Assembly (NCBI GenBank): GCA_963737745.1
Contig: CAVTTR010000003.1
Coordinates: forward strand, 62,001-126,000
Reading direction: 5' to 3'
Origin: Bog-473 sp963737745
Lineage (GTDB): Bacteria; Actinomycetota; Acidimicrobiia; Acidimicrobiales; RAAP-2
Length of the DNA: 64,000 nt
The translations under genes and the position numbers were made by a program. Under the pieces are notes generated by a model. It was not told where the DNA came from. It made no database searches and saw only the letters and a list, made by a program, of their open reading frames with translations. Positions 25,759 through 35,483 of this stretch are shown one piece after another. Each line of letters opens with the position of its first letter. The first letter of the stretch is position 1.

Positions 25759-26902
25759 TCAGGCCAACTTGGCGGCGATGGAGGAGGCCCCCCGCAACAC
25801 CAAGCCGTCGGCGCCCGCGGCACTGTAACGGGCCATCGGCCTGGCGCGCGCCTCTGCGATCATGTCCTCGAGAAGGCGGGCGAAGGGCACGACCGGCTCG
25901 ATCCATAGGTAGCGGGCCAAGGAGCCCGGGATGGTGTTGATCTCGTTCACCACCCATTCGGTGCCATTGGTCAGAAAGTCGATTCTTGCCACCCCGCGCA
26001 GCAGCGCCAATTCACCGATGCGACGGGCGGCGTGGCGTAAGTCGTCAGCGAGCGGTGCGGGGAGATCGGCCGGCAGCTCACGCGGAGCGCTGGCCATGCC
26101 TTCGCCGCCCACGTATTTATCGACGTAGCCCAGAATCTCGTTGCCAGCGGCGCCGGCACGACCCGATCGAGCGCAGCGGGCGCTCGATGGCCGAAACCTC
26201 GAGCGCGGGCCACGCTCGCACCGCCACCTGGACGTCGAAGAAGTCAGGACGAAATGGCTCGAGCACCGCGCCGGATCGAAGATGGACACTCGCTCCAAGG
26301 AGAGCGACAGCGGTAGCCATGTCCTCGACTACTTCAATCCCGATGGACGATCCGCCGAACCGGGGTTTGACGATGTACGGGCCAGCAAAGCCAACCTGAT
26401 GGACGTCAGGTGCGCCACCGACCGATCCCGTGAGTGCCACCCGAGGCAACGTGGGCAAGCCGGCCGCCATCATCACTCCCCCGAAGGCCAGCTTGTCCAT
26501 GCCCAACGCGGCTGCCGCCACGCCAGGCCCGGTGTACGCGATGCCCGCCCCGTCAAGAGCTGCCTGGAGCGTTCCGTCCTCTCCTGGACCGCCGTGACAG
26601 CACACGACCGCAGCCTCAAATTCGGTCGCCTTCTGCTTGGAGAAGCGCCCTCCGGTGGCCTCGAAACCGCCGCCGGCACCCAGTACGAGACGCAGGGCCT
26701 GCGCCCCCTTGGGTACGCCGTCGAGGAATGCAGTCGCCTCGAGCGCGGCATCGACGGCGAACCATTCCGCGGTCTTGGTCCAGTAGAGCGCCTGCACCGT
26801 GTGCCCGGCGCGTTGCAGCTCGTGCGCCGCCTGGAGACCCGTCAAGACGCTGACGTCGTGCTCGGGGGAAGGCCCCCCAAAGATCACGGCGATATCAGAC
26901 AC
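25759..26902 (-). CDS. ddl: D-alanine-D-alanine ligase family protein (frameshifted)
   Basis: ATP-grasp ligase that joins two D-alanines for peptidoglycan. The first frame starts MSDIAVIFGGPSPEHDVSVLTG and covers the CHGGPGEDGTLQ and YIVKPRFGGSSIGIEVV motifs to about 26165. One extra base then breaks it. The second frame continues GNEILGYVDKYVGGEGMAS and the metal-binding end WVVNEINTIPGSLARYLW, stopping at 25759. The joined length of about 380 residues is slightly long but normal. It follows the MurF-like gene on the same strand, 97 nt away. Confidence 0.87.
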
Positions 26903-26998
26903 GATGCATTCCTCGCTTTGATTCCTTGTCTACTTCCGATGGCTTCGTCGACCTCGGGCCAACGACAATTGCACCCATCCGCAGGGGGGCGGGCGGCC

Positions 26999-28523
26999 CT
27001 AACGGTAGTGGTCCGGCAGGTCGTTCTCGTACAGAACGGCGTCCCCGGGCCCGAGCGTGGTGCGCACCCAGGCCACCGCTTCCTCCCTGGTCCGGATGTA
27101 ATGGGGTTGCAGTCTCGACGACCCGGCCCGGAGTGCGGCCCGGTTGGTCTCTCCGACTATCACCAGGTCGCTGGCCACATCGCCGGCCGCCTGGGCGAAC
27201 AAGCGGTTCTCCTCGAATTGACGGGGTCCAAGCTCGACCATGCCTGGGGTGACCACGGCGCGACGGCCACCCGCTCCCCGGCGGGCAAGTTCGGCCAGGG
27301 CGACCCGGGCCCCGCTCGGATTGGAGTTGAAGGTGTCGTCGATCACCCACACGCCAGATGGTGCGGCGGCCGAAGCGAGACGATTCGCCACGGCCGGGAT
27401 GCTGGCAATGCGTCCGAGCGCCACCTCAGGAGGCACGTCGAGCGCGAAGGTCACGGCCAGGGCGCAGGCCAGATTCGTCGGTTGCACCGACGTGGGTACG
27501 ACAATGCCGGTCCCGATGGCCACTCCGGCGGCGTAGACCGAAGCCCTTTCTCCGTCTGCCACCACGCACACGTCCACCGTCGTGTCGGTACCCGAACAGC
27601 GCAGCACCCGCTTCGTTCCCTTACCGGCCAACTGATCGGCCAGTGCCGCCAAGCGGACGTCATCGACATTGAGGACCACGGTGTGCGCGGTGTCAGTGAT
27701 CTCGGACTTGGCCACGACGATGGCCTCTTCGGTCTTAAAGCGCTCCAAGTGCACTGGACCGATTGCCGTGATGACCGCGATTGCGGGAGGGCACCACCGA
27801 GTGAGTTCGGCGATCTCACCTTTGCCGTAGGTACCCATCTCGGCCACGAACACGTCGGTGCCCGGTGTCAGCTGTTCGTTGATGGCCCGAGCCAAGCCGG
27901 CCCGATTGTTGAATGACGCGGGGCTCGCAACAACCGTCCGTGAACCGCCGACGAGGTGGGCCACGTGCTGCTTGGTCGACGTCTTGCCAAACGAACCGGT
28001 GATGGCGACCACGACCGGTCCCACCTGAGTCAGCCGGGTGCGCGCCCGCTGCACATAGGGCCGCACGAGCCGACGCTCCACCGGGCTCAATACCGCGCAT
28101 GCGACATCAATCAGCAGCGGCACTGCGCATGCGCCGAGCGCGGCCACTGGTGCGGCGCGGTGAACGAGAACCCCGATCACGATCACAAAGGCCTGGAGCA
28201 CCAGCCACACTCCGGCCAAAAGACGCAGGCGCCGAGTGAAGGCAAGAGGCGATGTGCGCCCACGCAGGCCAAGATGCGGTGGCCCCACGATGACCACGAC
28301 CGCCGTCGCCAACGAAAACAGTGGGGAGATGAAGGCAACCCCCGCAGCCGCAAGTGCAAGCAACGCCATGGGAAGCGCCAAGGGCAGGGTGCTCCACCAT
28401 CGCCAGGCGAAGCGGGTGGTCGAGCCCGGTAGGTAATGCTCGCGTTCGGGCCACGCGCAGCCACCGTGCCGCGGCAGGCAGAAGCGCCAGCCCGCACACG
28501 ACGGTGCCGATCAGCTCAGTCAC
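26999..28523 (-). CDS. MurF-like Mur ligase with N-terminal membrane region (frameshifted near the start)
   Basis: Central Mur-ligase motifs are VAITGSFGKTSTKQHVA (ATP loop), ASFNNRAGLARAINEQLTP, VAEMGTYGKGEIAEL, TAIGPVHLERF and VIDDTFNSNPSGA. About 140 N-terminal residues are hydrophobic membrane helices, unlike soluble MurF. The GTG at 28523 starts VTELIGTVVCGLALLPAAARW; near 28440 one base must be skipped to join REHYLPGSTTRFAW and the main frame, whose first ATG is at 28381. Adjacent ddl suggests it adds D-Ala-D-Ala or a related dipeptide to a cell-wall precursor. It may be a second, membrane-bound MurF. Confidence 0.83.
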
Positions 28524-28529
28524 GAAAGC

Positions 28530-29277
28530 TCAGCTCAGACATGACACCACGGCCGCACGCAGCACGGCCGGAATCAACAACGGCGTCAGATGCCCGACGC
28601 CGGGATACAGCTCGAGCTCGCCGTGCGCCACCCGCGCCACCGCCCGTTCGGCCACCTCGGGCGGGGTCGCAGTGTCGTCGGCACCCCAAATCATGTGAAC
28701 GGGGCACTGCACCGCATCGAGCTGGGCCTCGTATGTCTCGTTGACCGAACGCACGTGCACCTGGCGCATGATGCCCTGGGCCGCCTTGTAGTCCGCCGAC
28801 CCGTAGCGCTGGCGGGCTGCCTCCATCGAGGCATCTGAGACGATCTTCATCCGGTGCAGGCCCCGGATGGCTTTATAGGCCGGGGCAACCCGCGTCCGAC
28901 GTCCCGCCGGATGGAGCAACGGAACACCGGTGAGGACCAAAGCCGCGACCGATGCGGGACGCTGGTTGGCAAGATGCAGGGCCACCCGACCCCCGAAGGA
29001 ATGGCCCAGGACGACCACGGGCGCCTGCATCTCGTCCAGGAGCTCGCCGACGGCGCGGGCGTACTCGTCAGCACCCCACGCATCGCGTCGGCGGCGGGGA
29101 TGCACCGAATCCGGGCAGGTCGATCGCCACGGCGGGCAACGGCTCCTCGCCCACCGGTGCGACCACGCCGTCGAAATCGCGATGCGTCCGACCCCAGCCG
29201 TGGAGGGCGAGGAGGCGCGGCGCAGCGGAGCCAGTGACGGAGCCGAACAATCTCCCAGCCGCAAAGGTCCGGAGCAT
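28530..29277 (-). CDS. Alpha/beta hydrolase (frameshifted)
   Basis: From the ATG at 29277 the product reads LLALHGWGRTHRDFD and IDLPGFGAS, the oxyanion and first strand regions. A one-base shift near 29095 leads to the frame carrying the nucleophile elbow VVLGHSFGGRVALH, the acid in MIWGADDTATPPE and the catalytic histidine in YPGVGHLTPL. The joined protein is about 248 residues, a standard single-domain hydrolase. The substrate is unknown. It is followed after 6 nt by the MurF-like gene, so the two are likely co-transcribed with ddl. Confidence 0.82.
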
Positions 29278-29282
29278 GACGG

Positions 29283-29423
29283 TCAGTGCACCCCGCCGCG
29301 TCGACGTGGGAAGGCGGCCGGCGGGGAACTCAAGAAGCCCTGCCCACAGGCCAATTCGTACGCCAGGGTGGCCAACGGGGCCCCACCCATTCGGGGCGCG
29401 GACAGCGAGCCTTTTTCTGCCAT
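29283..29423 (-). CDS. Possible small protein upstream of the hydrolase
   Basis: An ATG at 29423 preceded by AAAGGG starts a 46-residue frame (MAEKGSLSAPRMGGAPLATL) that stops 5 nt before the hydrolase start. There is no family resemblance. It could be a leader or chance. It lies in the divergent region between the hydrolase operon and the helicase gene. Confidence 0.25.
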   Translation of the reverse strand: MAEKGSLSAPRMGGAPLATLAYELACGQGFLSSPPAAFPRRRGGVH

Positions 29424-29561
29424 GTGCCGACCCTTTCTACCTTGCGGAGCTTCCTTGCGGGGGCCACCTCGGGCTCTCCGAGCCAACCAAACTGCCGGGT
29501 CACCCTACCGAAGGGACCACCACCTTGAACCCCTAGAGCAACGGTTCGGTACGGTGAACGT

Positions 29562-31218
29562 GTGGTGATGACGTTCGAGGGTGAGGCCTGGGAGAAACTC
29601 CCTGGAGCGAGTCGTCTCACGCTGGCCCAGCGATCGGCCATCGAGGCGGAGGATCCCCTGCTTTGCGTCATGGCGGGTGCGGGGGCCGGAAAGACCAGAG
29701 TGCTCACCCTGCGGGTGGCCCGTCGGGTGCGAGACGGCTCCATTGAGGCGGATCGTGCCCTGGTCACCACGTTCAGCCGGAAGGCGGCCGAGGAACTCCG
29801 TACTCGGCTGTGGTCACTCGGCGTCTCCGGCGTCAAGGCCGGGACCTTCCACCACACCGCACTGGGGCTCCTGCGCGAGCATCGAGCCCAGCGGGGACGA
29901 CCGGAACCGCAACTGCTCCCGGATCGGCGTCGCCTCCTGGCCGACCTGGTCACGGGCGACCCCCGCCGGGTGCGCGCCCTCGACGGCGAAATCGGATGGG
30001 CCAAGGCTCGACTCGTGACTCCCGACCGCTACGAGGTCGAGGCTCGCCGGGCCAAGCGCCGCACCGGCATCCGCTCCGACCAGGTGGCCGACGCGTACGT
30101 TCGCTACGAAGCCGAACGCATACGTCGGCGTGTCCTCGACTTCGACGATCTCATCACGGCCTGCGCCGACGCGTTGGCCGGCGACGCCGGGTTCGCCGAT
30201 GCCGTGCGCTGGCGGACACGACACCTCTTCGTCGACGAGATGCAAGACGTGAACCCGGCCCAGTTCCGACTCCTCACCGCCCTGTTGTCCGACGAGCCCG
30301 ACCTCTTCGTGGTCGGCGACCCCAACCAGTCGGTGTACGGGTTCAACGGCGCCGACCCATCGCTGCTGTATCGACTGCCCGACATCCTGCGCGGAACGAG
30401 GGTCATCCGCCTCGACGAGAACCACCGCTGTACGCCGCAGGTGGTGGCGGTGGCCACCGCCGTCCTGCGTGACAGCGAGACCGACGAGACGATCTTGGGT
30501 GAGATCGATGCCGCCAGCAGCAGCCGGGTCGACGGGCCGGTGCCCAAGGTGATCGTGCACAACAGTGACGCCGACGAGGCGGCATGGACGGCGGCACGGG
30601 CGAAGCAATCGCGTACCCCGGGCCAGCGATGGTCGAGCATCGCGGTGCTGGCCCGGACCAACGCACAACTGGCACTCGTACAGGCAGCCATGGAGGCCGC
30701 AAACGTGCCGTGTCGGCTAGCCGGCTCGGACCTGGGTCCGGCCAGCGATCTGCGTGGAGCGTGGGCGACCCGGCGCCACGTCGATCCGGACGACGAGTTC
30801 GTCAGTGAGGAAATCGATCACGACCGGGTGGTGCTCACCACCTTTCACCGCGCCAAGGGCCTCCAGTGGCACACCGTGTTGATCATCGGGCTCAGCGCCG
30901 GTTTGATGCCACTGGCTTCGGCCCAGACGACGGAGGCCGTGGATGAGGAACGTCGCCTCCTCTACGTCGCGCTCGACCCGCGCTGAAGAGGAGTTGTGGT
31001 GCAGCTGGTCCACCGAGGAGGGCGTCGGGGAGGCGGACGCAGGTGCAGGTGCAGGTGCAGCCGCAAGAAGAGTTCGTCGGCCCAGCCCCTGGCTGGCGCC
31101 CATTGAGCGCACGATCGTGCAGCTGAACAAGGCGGCGGCGCCGACACCCACGTCCGACGTCGCCGCGCGCGTAGCCGAGTTGCGCCAGCGTCTCGTCGGG
31201 GAAGGAGAGGGCGGATGA
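29562..31218 (+). CDS. UvrD/Rep-family ATP-dependent DNA helicase (short form, frameshifted at motif VI)
   Basis: Superfamily 1A helicase with Walker A VMAGAGAGKTRVLTLR near residues 36-51, motif II FVDEMQDVNPAQF, motif III VVGDPNQSVYGFNG, motif IV LDENHRCTPQVV, motif V TTFHRAKGLQW and motif VI. At motif VI the frame ends as YVALDPR-stop. Removing the G at 30975 gives YVALTRAEEEL, the invariant family sequence, and the frame continues to 31218. The protein is about 550 residues because the 2B insertion between motifs IV and V is nearly absent. The start is a GTG or ATG near 29562-29568. Its corrected stop overlaps the next start by 4 nt. Confidence 0.9.
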
Positions 31219-32669
31219 GCGACGTTCTTGCCCCACTCCGCCTGGTGGTCGGCGATTCGAATGTGCTGTCCGGTGCGGCGGTACACGACGACTACACCCA
31301 CGATGAGGCATTGACGCTGCGGCCCGTGGCTCCGCTGGCTGTCGTGCTCCCGGCCTCCACACGAGAGGTAAGCGAAATCCTGCGGCACGCCACGCAGATG
31401 CGCCTTCCTGTCGTGACACGAGGGAGCGGGACCGGGCTAAGTGGCGGGTGCCAGCCCGTTGCCGACGGGATCCTCATCGCGTTCGACCGCATGCAAGCCA
31501 TAAAGGAGATCGACCTGGAAAACCAGGTGGCCGTCGTCCAGCCGGGTGTCACCTTGGAACAGCTGGACCGGGCGCTGGCCCCACTCGGTCTCATCTATCC
31601 GGTCTCACCGGGCGAGCCCGGTGCTTCCCTGGGCGGAAATGTGGCCACGAACGCCGGAGGCATGCGTGCGGTGCGCTATGGCGTCACTCGGCACCACGTC
31701 CTGGGCCTCGAGGTTGTGCTCGCCGATGGCACGGTCCTGCGCACCGGAGGGAAGTACGTCAAGGTGTCATCGGGGTACGACCTGACGCAATTGCTCATCG
31801 GCTCGGAAGGCACTCTCGCCGTCACCACCGAGATCACCCTTAAGGTTGAACCCCGCCTCAGCGAGGCAGCGACGATCGTCGCTCCCTTCGCCACCCTGGC
31901 CGAAGTGGCACGTTCGGTGCCGTACATCGTAGGGAGCGGGGTCAATCCGAGCATTCTCGAGTACATCGACGTGTTCGCCATGACCGGCATCACGCAGAGT
32001 GCCGGACTCGACCTGGGCGTCCCCGACGAGATCAAGGCGGCGACCTCGGCGTACCTCGTTGTCGTCCTCGAAGGGATGCTGGAAGACCGGGTGGACGCCG
32101 ACGTAGAGCAACTCGGCACACTCCTCTCTACTCTTGGTGCCCTCGACGTATTCGTGCTCCCCTCGACCGCCGGGTCTCAGCTGATCTCTGCGCGCGAGAA
32201 GGCGTTCTTCGTGGCCAAGGCGGCGGGGGCCGACGACATCGTCGATGCAGTCATTCCTCGGGCTGCCATACCGGAGTATCTCGCCCGCGTCGCTCGGCTC
32301 GCGTCTGATAACGGAGCTCTCATTACGGGGTGCGGCCACGTGGGTGACGGAAACGTCCATTTGTCCATCTTCCAGCCCGACGAGGAACAACGCCATGCGC
32401 TGTTGCATGCCATCTTCGACACGGCCATCGCTGCCGGCGGCGCAATCGCCGGAGAGCACGGCATAGGCACGGCAAAGCTCGAGTACTTTTTGGAAACGCA
32501 AGACCCGGTGAGCCTGGAGCTGATGCGCGCCATCAAGCGCTCCTTTGACCCCCTTGGACTTCTCGGCCCCGATCGACTGCTCGGTAGCACGCGAGCGAAC
32601 GACGCCGCCGTTGACGCGGAGAACCGAGACGGAAGGCTGCAGAGCAGCACCGTGGGAGATCAGCCATGA
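31215..32669 (+). CDS. FAD-linked 2-hydroxyacid oxidase/dehydrogenase (GlcD/D-lactate dehydrogenase type)
   Basis: A 484-residue flavoprotein of the VAO/PCMH fold. The FAD-binding segment is LPVVTRGSGTGLSGGCQPV and GGNVATNAGGMRAVRYGVTRHHVLG, and the C-terminal cap carries GCGHVGDGNVHLSIF and GAIAGEHGIGTAKL, with the metal/substrate histidines. Such enzymes oxidise glycolate or D-lactate to the keto acid. It overlaps the helicase stop and the next start by 4 nt each, so the three are read from one mRNA. Glycolate or D-lactate cannot be separated by sequence. Confidence 0.9.
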   Translation: MSDVLAPLRLVVGDSNVLSGAAVHDDYTHDEALTLRPVAPLAVVLPASTREVSEILRHATQMRLPVVTRGSGTGLSGGCQPVADGILIAFDRMQAIKEIDLENQVAVVQPGVTLEQLDRALAPLGLIYPVSPGEPGASLGGNVATNAGGMRAVRYGVTRHHVLGLEVVLADGTVLRTGGKYVKVSSGYDLTQLLIGSEGTLAVTTEITLKVEPRLSEAATIVAPFATLAEVARSVPYIVGSGVNPSILEYIDVFAMTGITQSAGLDLGVPDEIKAATSAYLVVVLEGMLEDRVDADVEQLGTLLSTLGALDVFVLPSTAGSQLISAREKAFFVAKAAGADDIVDAVIPRAAIPEYLARVARLASDNGALITGCGHVGDGNVHLSIFQPDEEQRHALLHAIFDTAIAAGGAIAGEHGIGTAKLEYFLETQDPVSLELMRAIKRSFDPLGLLGPDRLLGSTRANDAAVDAENRDGRLQSSTVGDQP

Positions 32670-34213
32670 ACGGAGCCCGGGCGCTCTTGGCCACCTTGGT
32701 GGGGGCCGGGGTCGACGTCTGCTTCAGCAATCCCGGGACATCGGAGATGCACTTCGTCGCCGCCCTCGATGACGTGCCACATATGCGCGGCATACTCACC
32801 CTTTTCGAAGGTGTGGCCACCGGAGCGGCCGACGGGTACGCCCGGGTAGCCGGAAAACCGGCGGCCACGCTTCTGCACCTGGGACCGGGGCTCGGAAACG
32901 GCCTGGCCAATCTGCACAATGCGCGGCGTGCCCGCTCGCCCCTGGTCAACATTGTGGGAGATCACGCCACGTATCACGCCCGCTTCGATGCTCCCCTTCA
33001 ATCCGACATCGCCTCCGTGGCCCGTTCCGTCTCAGGCTGGTATCGGGTGACGGCCCGGGCCGACGACGTGGGACCGGACGCGGCGGCGGCTGTGGCGGCG
33101 GCCTACGGCCCTCCAGGGTGTGTCGCCACGCTTGTGTTACCCGCTGACTCGTCGTGGTCGGAGTCAGCCGTCGGGCCCTCCTTACCCCTCCCGCGCACCG
33201 TGGCACCCCACGTGCCGACCGAGACCATTGATGGGGTAGCCAAGGCCCTACGCTCGGGCGAGCCGGCGGCACTTCTCCTCGGCGGCACCGCTTTACGGGC
33301 GCCAAGTTTGCGGGCGGCCAGCCGCATTGCCGCCGCCACCGGCGCTTCGATGCTCGCTGAGACCTTTCCTCCGAACTTGGAGCGGGGGGCAGGTATTCCG
33401 GGTATCGACCGGCTCGCCTATTTGGCCGAATTCGCGCAAGCGCAACTGGCGGGCATCGAGCACATGATCCTCGTCGACGCCCATTCGCCGGTCTCTTTCT
33501 TCGCCTACCCGGGAAAACCAAGCGATCTGGTACCCCCGGGCTGCGCCGTCCACACATTGGTGCGCCCAGGTGAGGACGCTTCGGACGCTCTCGAAGCTTT
33601 GGCCGAGACACTTGGCGCAGCACGCGACGCCCCCGGCGCGGCCGCTCGACGACCCGACCGACCGACCGGCGCCCTGACCCCGGAGACGTTGGCCGCAGCA
33701 ATAGGCGCCGCACTCCCCGAGAATGCGATCGTGGTCGACGAGGGCAACACCGCGGGACTCGGCGTGGCGGGGGCCACCGCAGGGGCGCCGCCGCACGACT
33801 GGCTCACACTCACCGGCGGGGCCATCGGCCTTGCTCTTCCCGCCGCCACCGGCGCCGCCGTGGCCGCTCCGGATCGGCCGGTGCTTTGTCTGGAGGCCGA
33901 CGGCAGCGCGATGTACACCCTGCAGGCTCTCTGGACCCAGGCTCGCGAGGGGCTCGACATCACCACAGTGGTGTTGGCCAATCGGAGCTACGCCATTTTG
34001 AATATGGAGCTGCATCGGGTGGGGGCTGGCGCCGGGGGGCCGCTGGCACGCCGGCTCCTCGATCTCACCGATCCCGAACTCGACTTCGTGGCGCTGTCGC
34101 GAGGAATGGGGGTTCCGGCGCGCCACGTCGAGTCAGCCGAAGAGCTGAATGCCGCGTTGGAGGCCTCCTTTGCCGAAGCCGGTCCAGCTCTCATTGAGGT
34201 GTCGCTGCCCTGA
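32666..34213 (+). CDS. Thiamine-diphosphate enzyme, acetolactate-synthase/benzoylformate-decarboxylase-like
   Basis: A 515-residue ThDP enzyme. The N-terminal Pyr domain has FSNPGTSEMHFVAALDD and the helper glutamate in TLFEGVATGAADGYAR. The central domain follows, and the C-terminal PP domain binds ThDP-Mg through LCLEADGSAMYTLQALWT (GDG-like, here EADGS) and ANRSYAILNMEL. It decarboxylates or condenses a 2-keto acid. It directly follows the hydroxyacid oxidase with a 4-nt overlap, so the oxidase product may be its substrate, for example glyoxylate or pyruvate. The exact reaction is not resolved. Confidence 0.87.
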   Translation: MNGARALLATLVGAGVDVCFSNPGTSEMHFVAALDDVPHMRGILTLFEGVATGAADGYARVAGKPAATLLHLGPGLGNGLANLHNARRARSPLVNIVGDHATYHARFDAPLQSDIASVARSVSGWYRVTARADDVGPDAAAAVAAAYGPPGCVATLVLPADSSWSESAVGPSLPLPRTVAPHVPTETIDGVAKALRSGEPAALLLGGTALRAPSLRAASRIAAATGASMLAETFPPNLERGAGIPGIDRLAYLAEFAQAQLAGIEHMILVDAHSPVSFFAYPGKPSDLVPPGCAVHTLVRPGEDASDALEALAETLGAARDAPGAAARRPDRPTGALTPETLAAAIGAALPENAIVVDEGNTAGLGVAGATAGAPPHDWLTLTGGAIGLALPAATGAAVAAPDRPVLCLEADGSAMYTLQALWTQAREGLDITTVVLANRSYAILNMELHRVGAGAGGPLARRLLDLTDPELDFVALSRGMGVPARHVESAEELNAALEASFAEAGPALIEVSLP

Positions 34214-34247
34214 GGGGCGCTGCCGTCAAGCAGGACGCCGGATGGAA

Positions 34248-35018
34248 TCAGGCGTCAGCGAAGTCGACCACGACGGGAGCGTGATCCGAGGGCTTCTGAC
34301 CCTTGCGAGCATCGCGATCCCTAAAGGCACCCACAGCCCGAGCCGCCAAGTCGTCGCTGACCAGCACCAGGTCGATGCGCATGCCGCGTCCCTGATGGAA
34401 ATCGCCCGCCCGATAGTCCCACCACGTGAAAACTCCGGGATCATTGAAACGCCGGAAGACATCGTGGAGGCCCCAGGCCTCGACCTGGCGCAGGGCGGCT
34501 CGCTCCGGCTCGCTGACGTGCGTCGCTCCGACGAAATGGGCCGGGTCCCAGACGTCCCCATCGTCAGGGGCGACGTTGAAGTCGCCACATATCGCCACCG
34601 CGTCGCCCGGCTTGCACGTCTCGTCGAGCATGGTACGCAAGCGGGCCAGCCAGGCCAGCTTGATGGCATAGAACTCGTTGTCGAGGCTCCGGCCGTTGGG
34701 CACATAGACCGAATGCACCCGCACGCCGCCGCAGGTGGCGGCGATGATGCGACATCCGTGGTCGTCTTCGGCGCTGTCAAAACCGGGTACCGGGTCGGTC
34801 ACGCCCAGCCGGCTGAGGATCGCGACACCGTTCCAACGGCCGTCACCATGGTGCACTGACTCGTAGCCCAATTCGGCGAACACGTCGGTCGGGAATTTGT
34901 CGTCGGCCAACTTCGTCTCCTGCAGGCAGAGCACATCTGGTTGATGGTCGGCGATCCAGGCCGTGACTCGAGGCAGGCGTGCCCCCAGAGAGTTGACATT
35001 CCATGTGGCCAGCCGCAC
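34248..35018 (-). CDS. xthA: Exodeoxyribonuclease III
   Basis: Apurinic/apyrimidinic endonuclease and 3'-5' exonuclease for base-excision repair. The product of 256 residues shows MRLATWNVNSLGARLPRV, the metal glutamate in CLQETKLADDKFP, VYVPNGRSLDN, the catalytic ICGDFNVAPDDGDVWDP, the MRIDLVLVS segment and the final SDHAPVVVDF with the catalytic D-H. The start is a GTG at 35018 that shares one base with the fabZ stop. It is the last gene of the kgd operon. Confidence 0.94.
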   Translation of the reverse strand: MRLATWNVNSLGARLPRVTAWIADHQPDVLCLQETKLADDKFPTDVFAELGYESVHHGDGRWNGVAILSRLGVTDPVPGFDSAEDDHGCRIIAATCGGVRVHSVYVPNGRSLDNEFYAIKLAWLARLRTMLDETCKPGDAVAICGDFNVAPDDGDVWDPAHFVGATHVSEPERAALRQVEAWGLHDVFRRFNDPGVFTWWDYRAGDFHQGRGMRIDLVLVSDDLAARAVGAFRDRDARKGQKPSDHAPVVVDFADA

Positions 35019-35483
35019 TACTTCGCCCCGCTTTCGACGATCACGAAGAGCAGATCGGTCTCGCAGGCCTTTTGGCCTTCGACGGAGGCGGTGCCGTGGC
35101 CCTTGCCGGCCCGGGCTGACATGCGGTCCAGTGTGACTTCCAGCTCGAGGGTGTCACCGGGGACAACCTGACGTCGAAAGCGCGCCCGCTCGATCCCTCC
35201 GAAGAGTGGCAGCTTGCCCGGCATAGCGGGGGTCGAGAAGGACGGCCATGGCACCGAGCTGCGCCAGGGCCTCGATCATCAGCACGCCAGGCAGGGTCGG
35301 TCGTCCCGGAAAGTGCCCGGCGAAAAAGGGCTCGGAGCCGGTGAGTTGCCACGATCCCGTCGCCGAGTGACCGGGGTCGATGCCGCTCACCGCCGTCACG
35401 AAGAGGAAGGGTGGTCGGTGGGGCAGGACGTCGATCGGCTCCGGCATTTCCATGGCGCTGACGTTATCGACGGTGACCATCAC
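35018..35483 (-). CDS. fabZ: 3-hydroxyacyl-[ACP] dehydratase FabZ (frameshifted)
   Basis: FabZ removes water from 3-hydroxyacyl-ACP in fatty-acid synthesis. The first frame reads PIDVLPHRPPFLFVTAV, the catalytic FAGHFPGRPTLPGVLMIEALAQ (His and Glu) and LLDPRYAG. An extra base at about 35216 then breaks it, and the next frame continues KLPLFGGIERARFRRQVVPGD to the stop at 35018. The joined length of about 154 residues is normal. The GTG at 35483 overlaps the stop of the preceding gene by 4 nt. An intact function is likely and the extra base is probably a sequence error. Confidence 0.88.
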
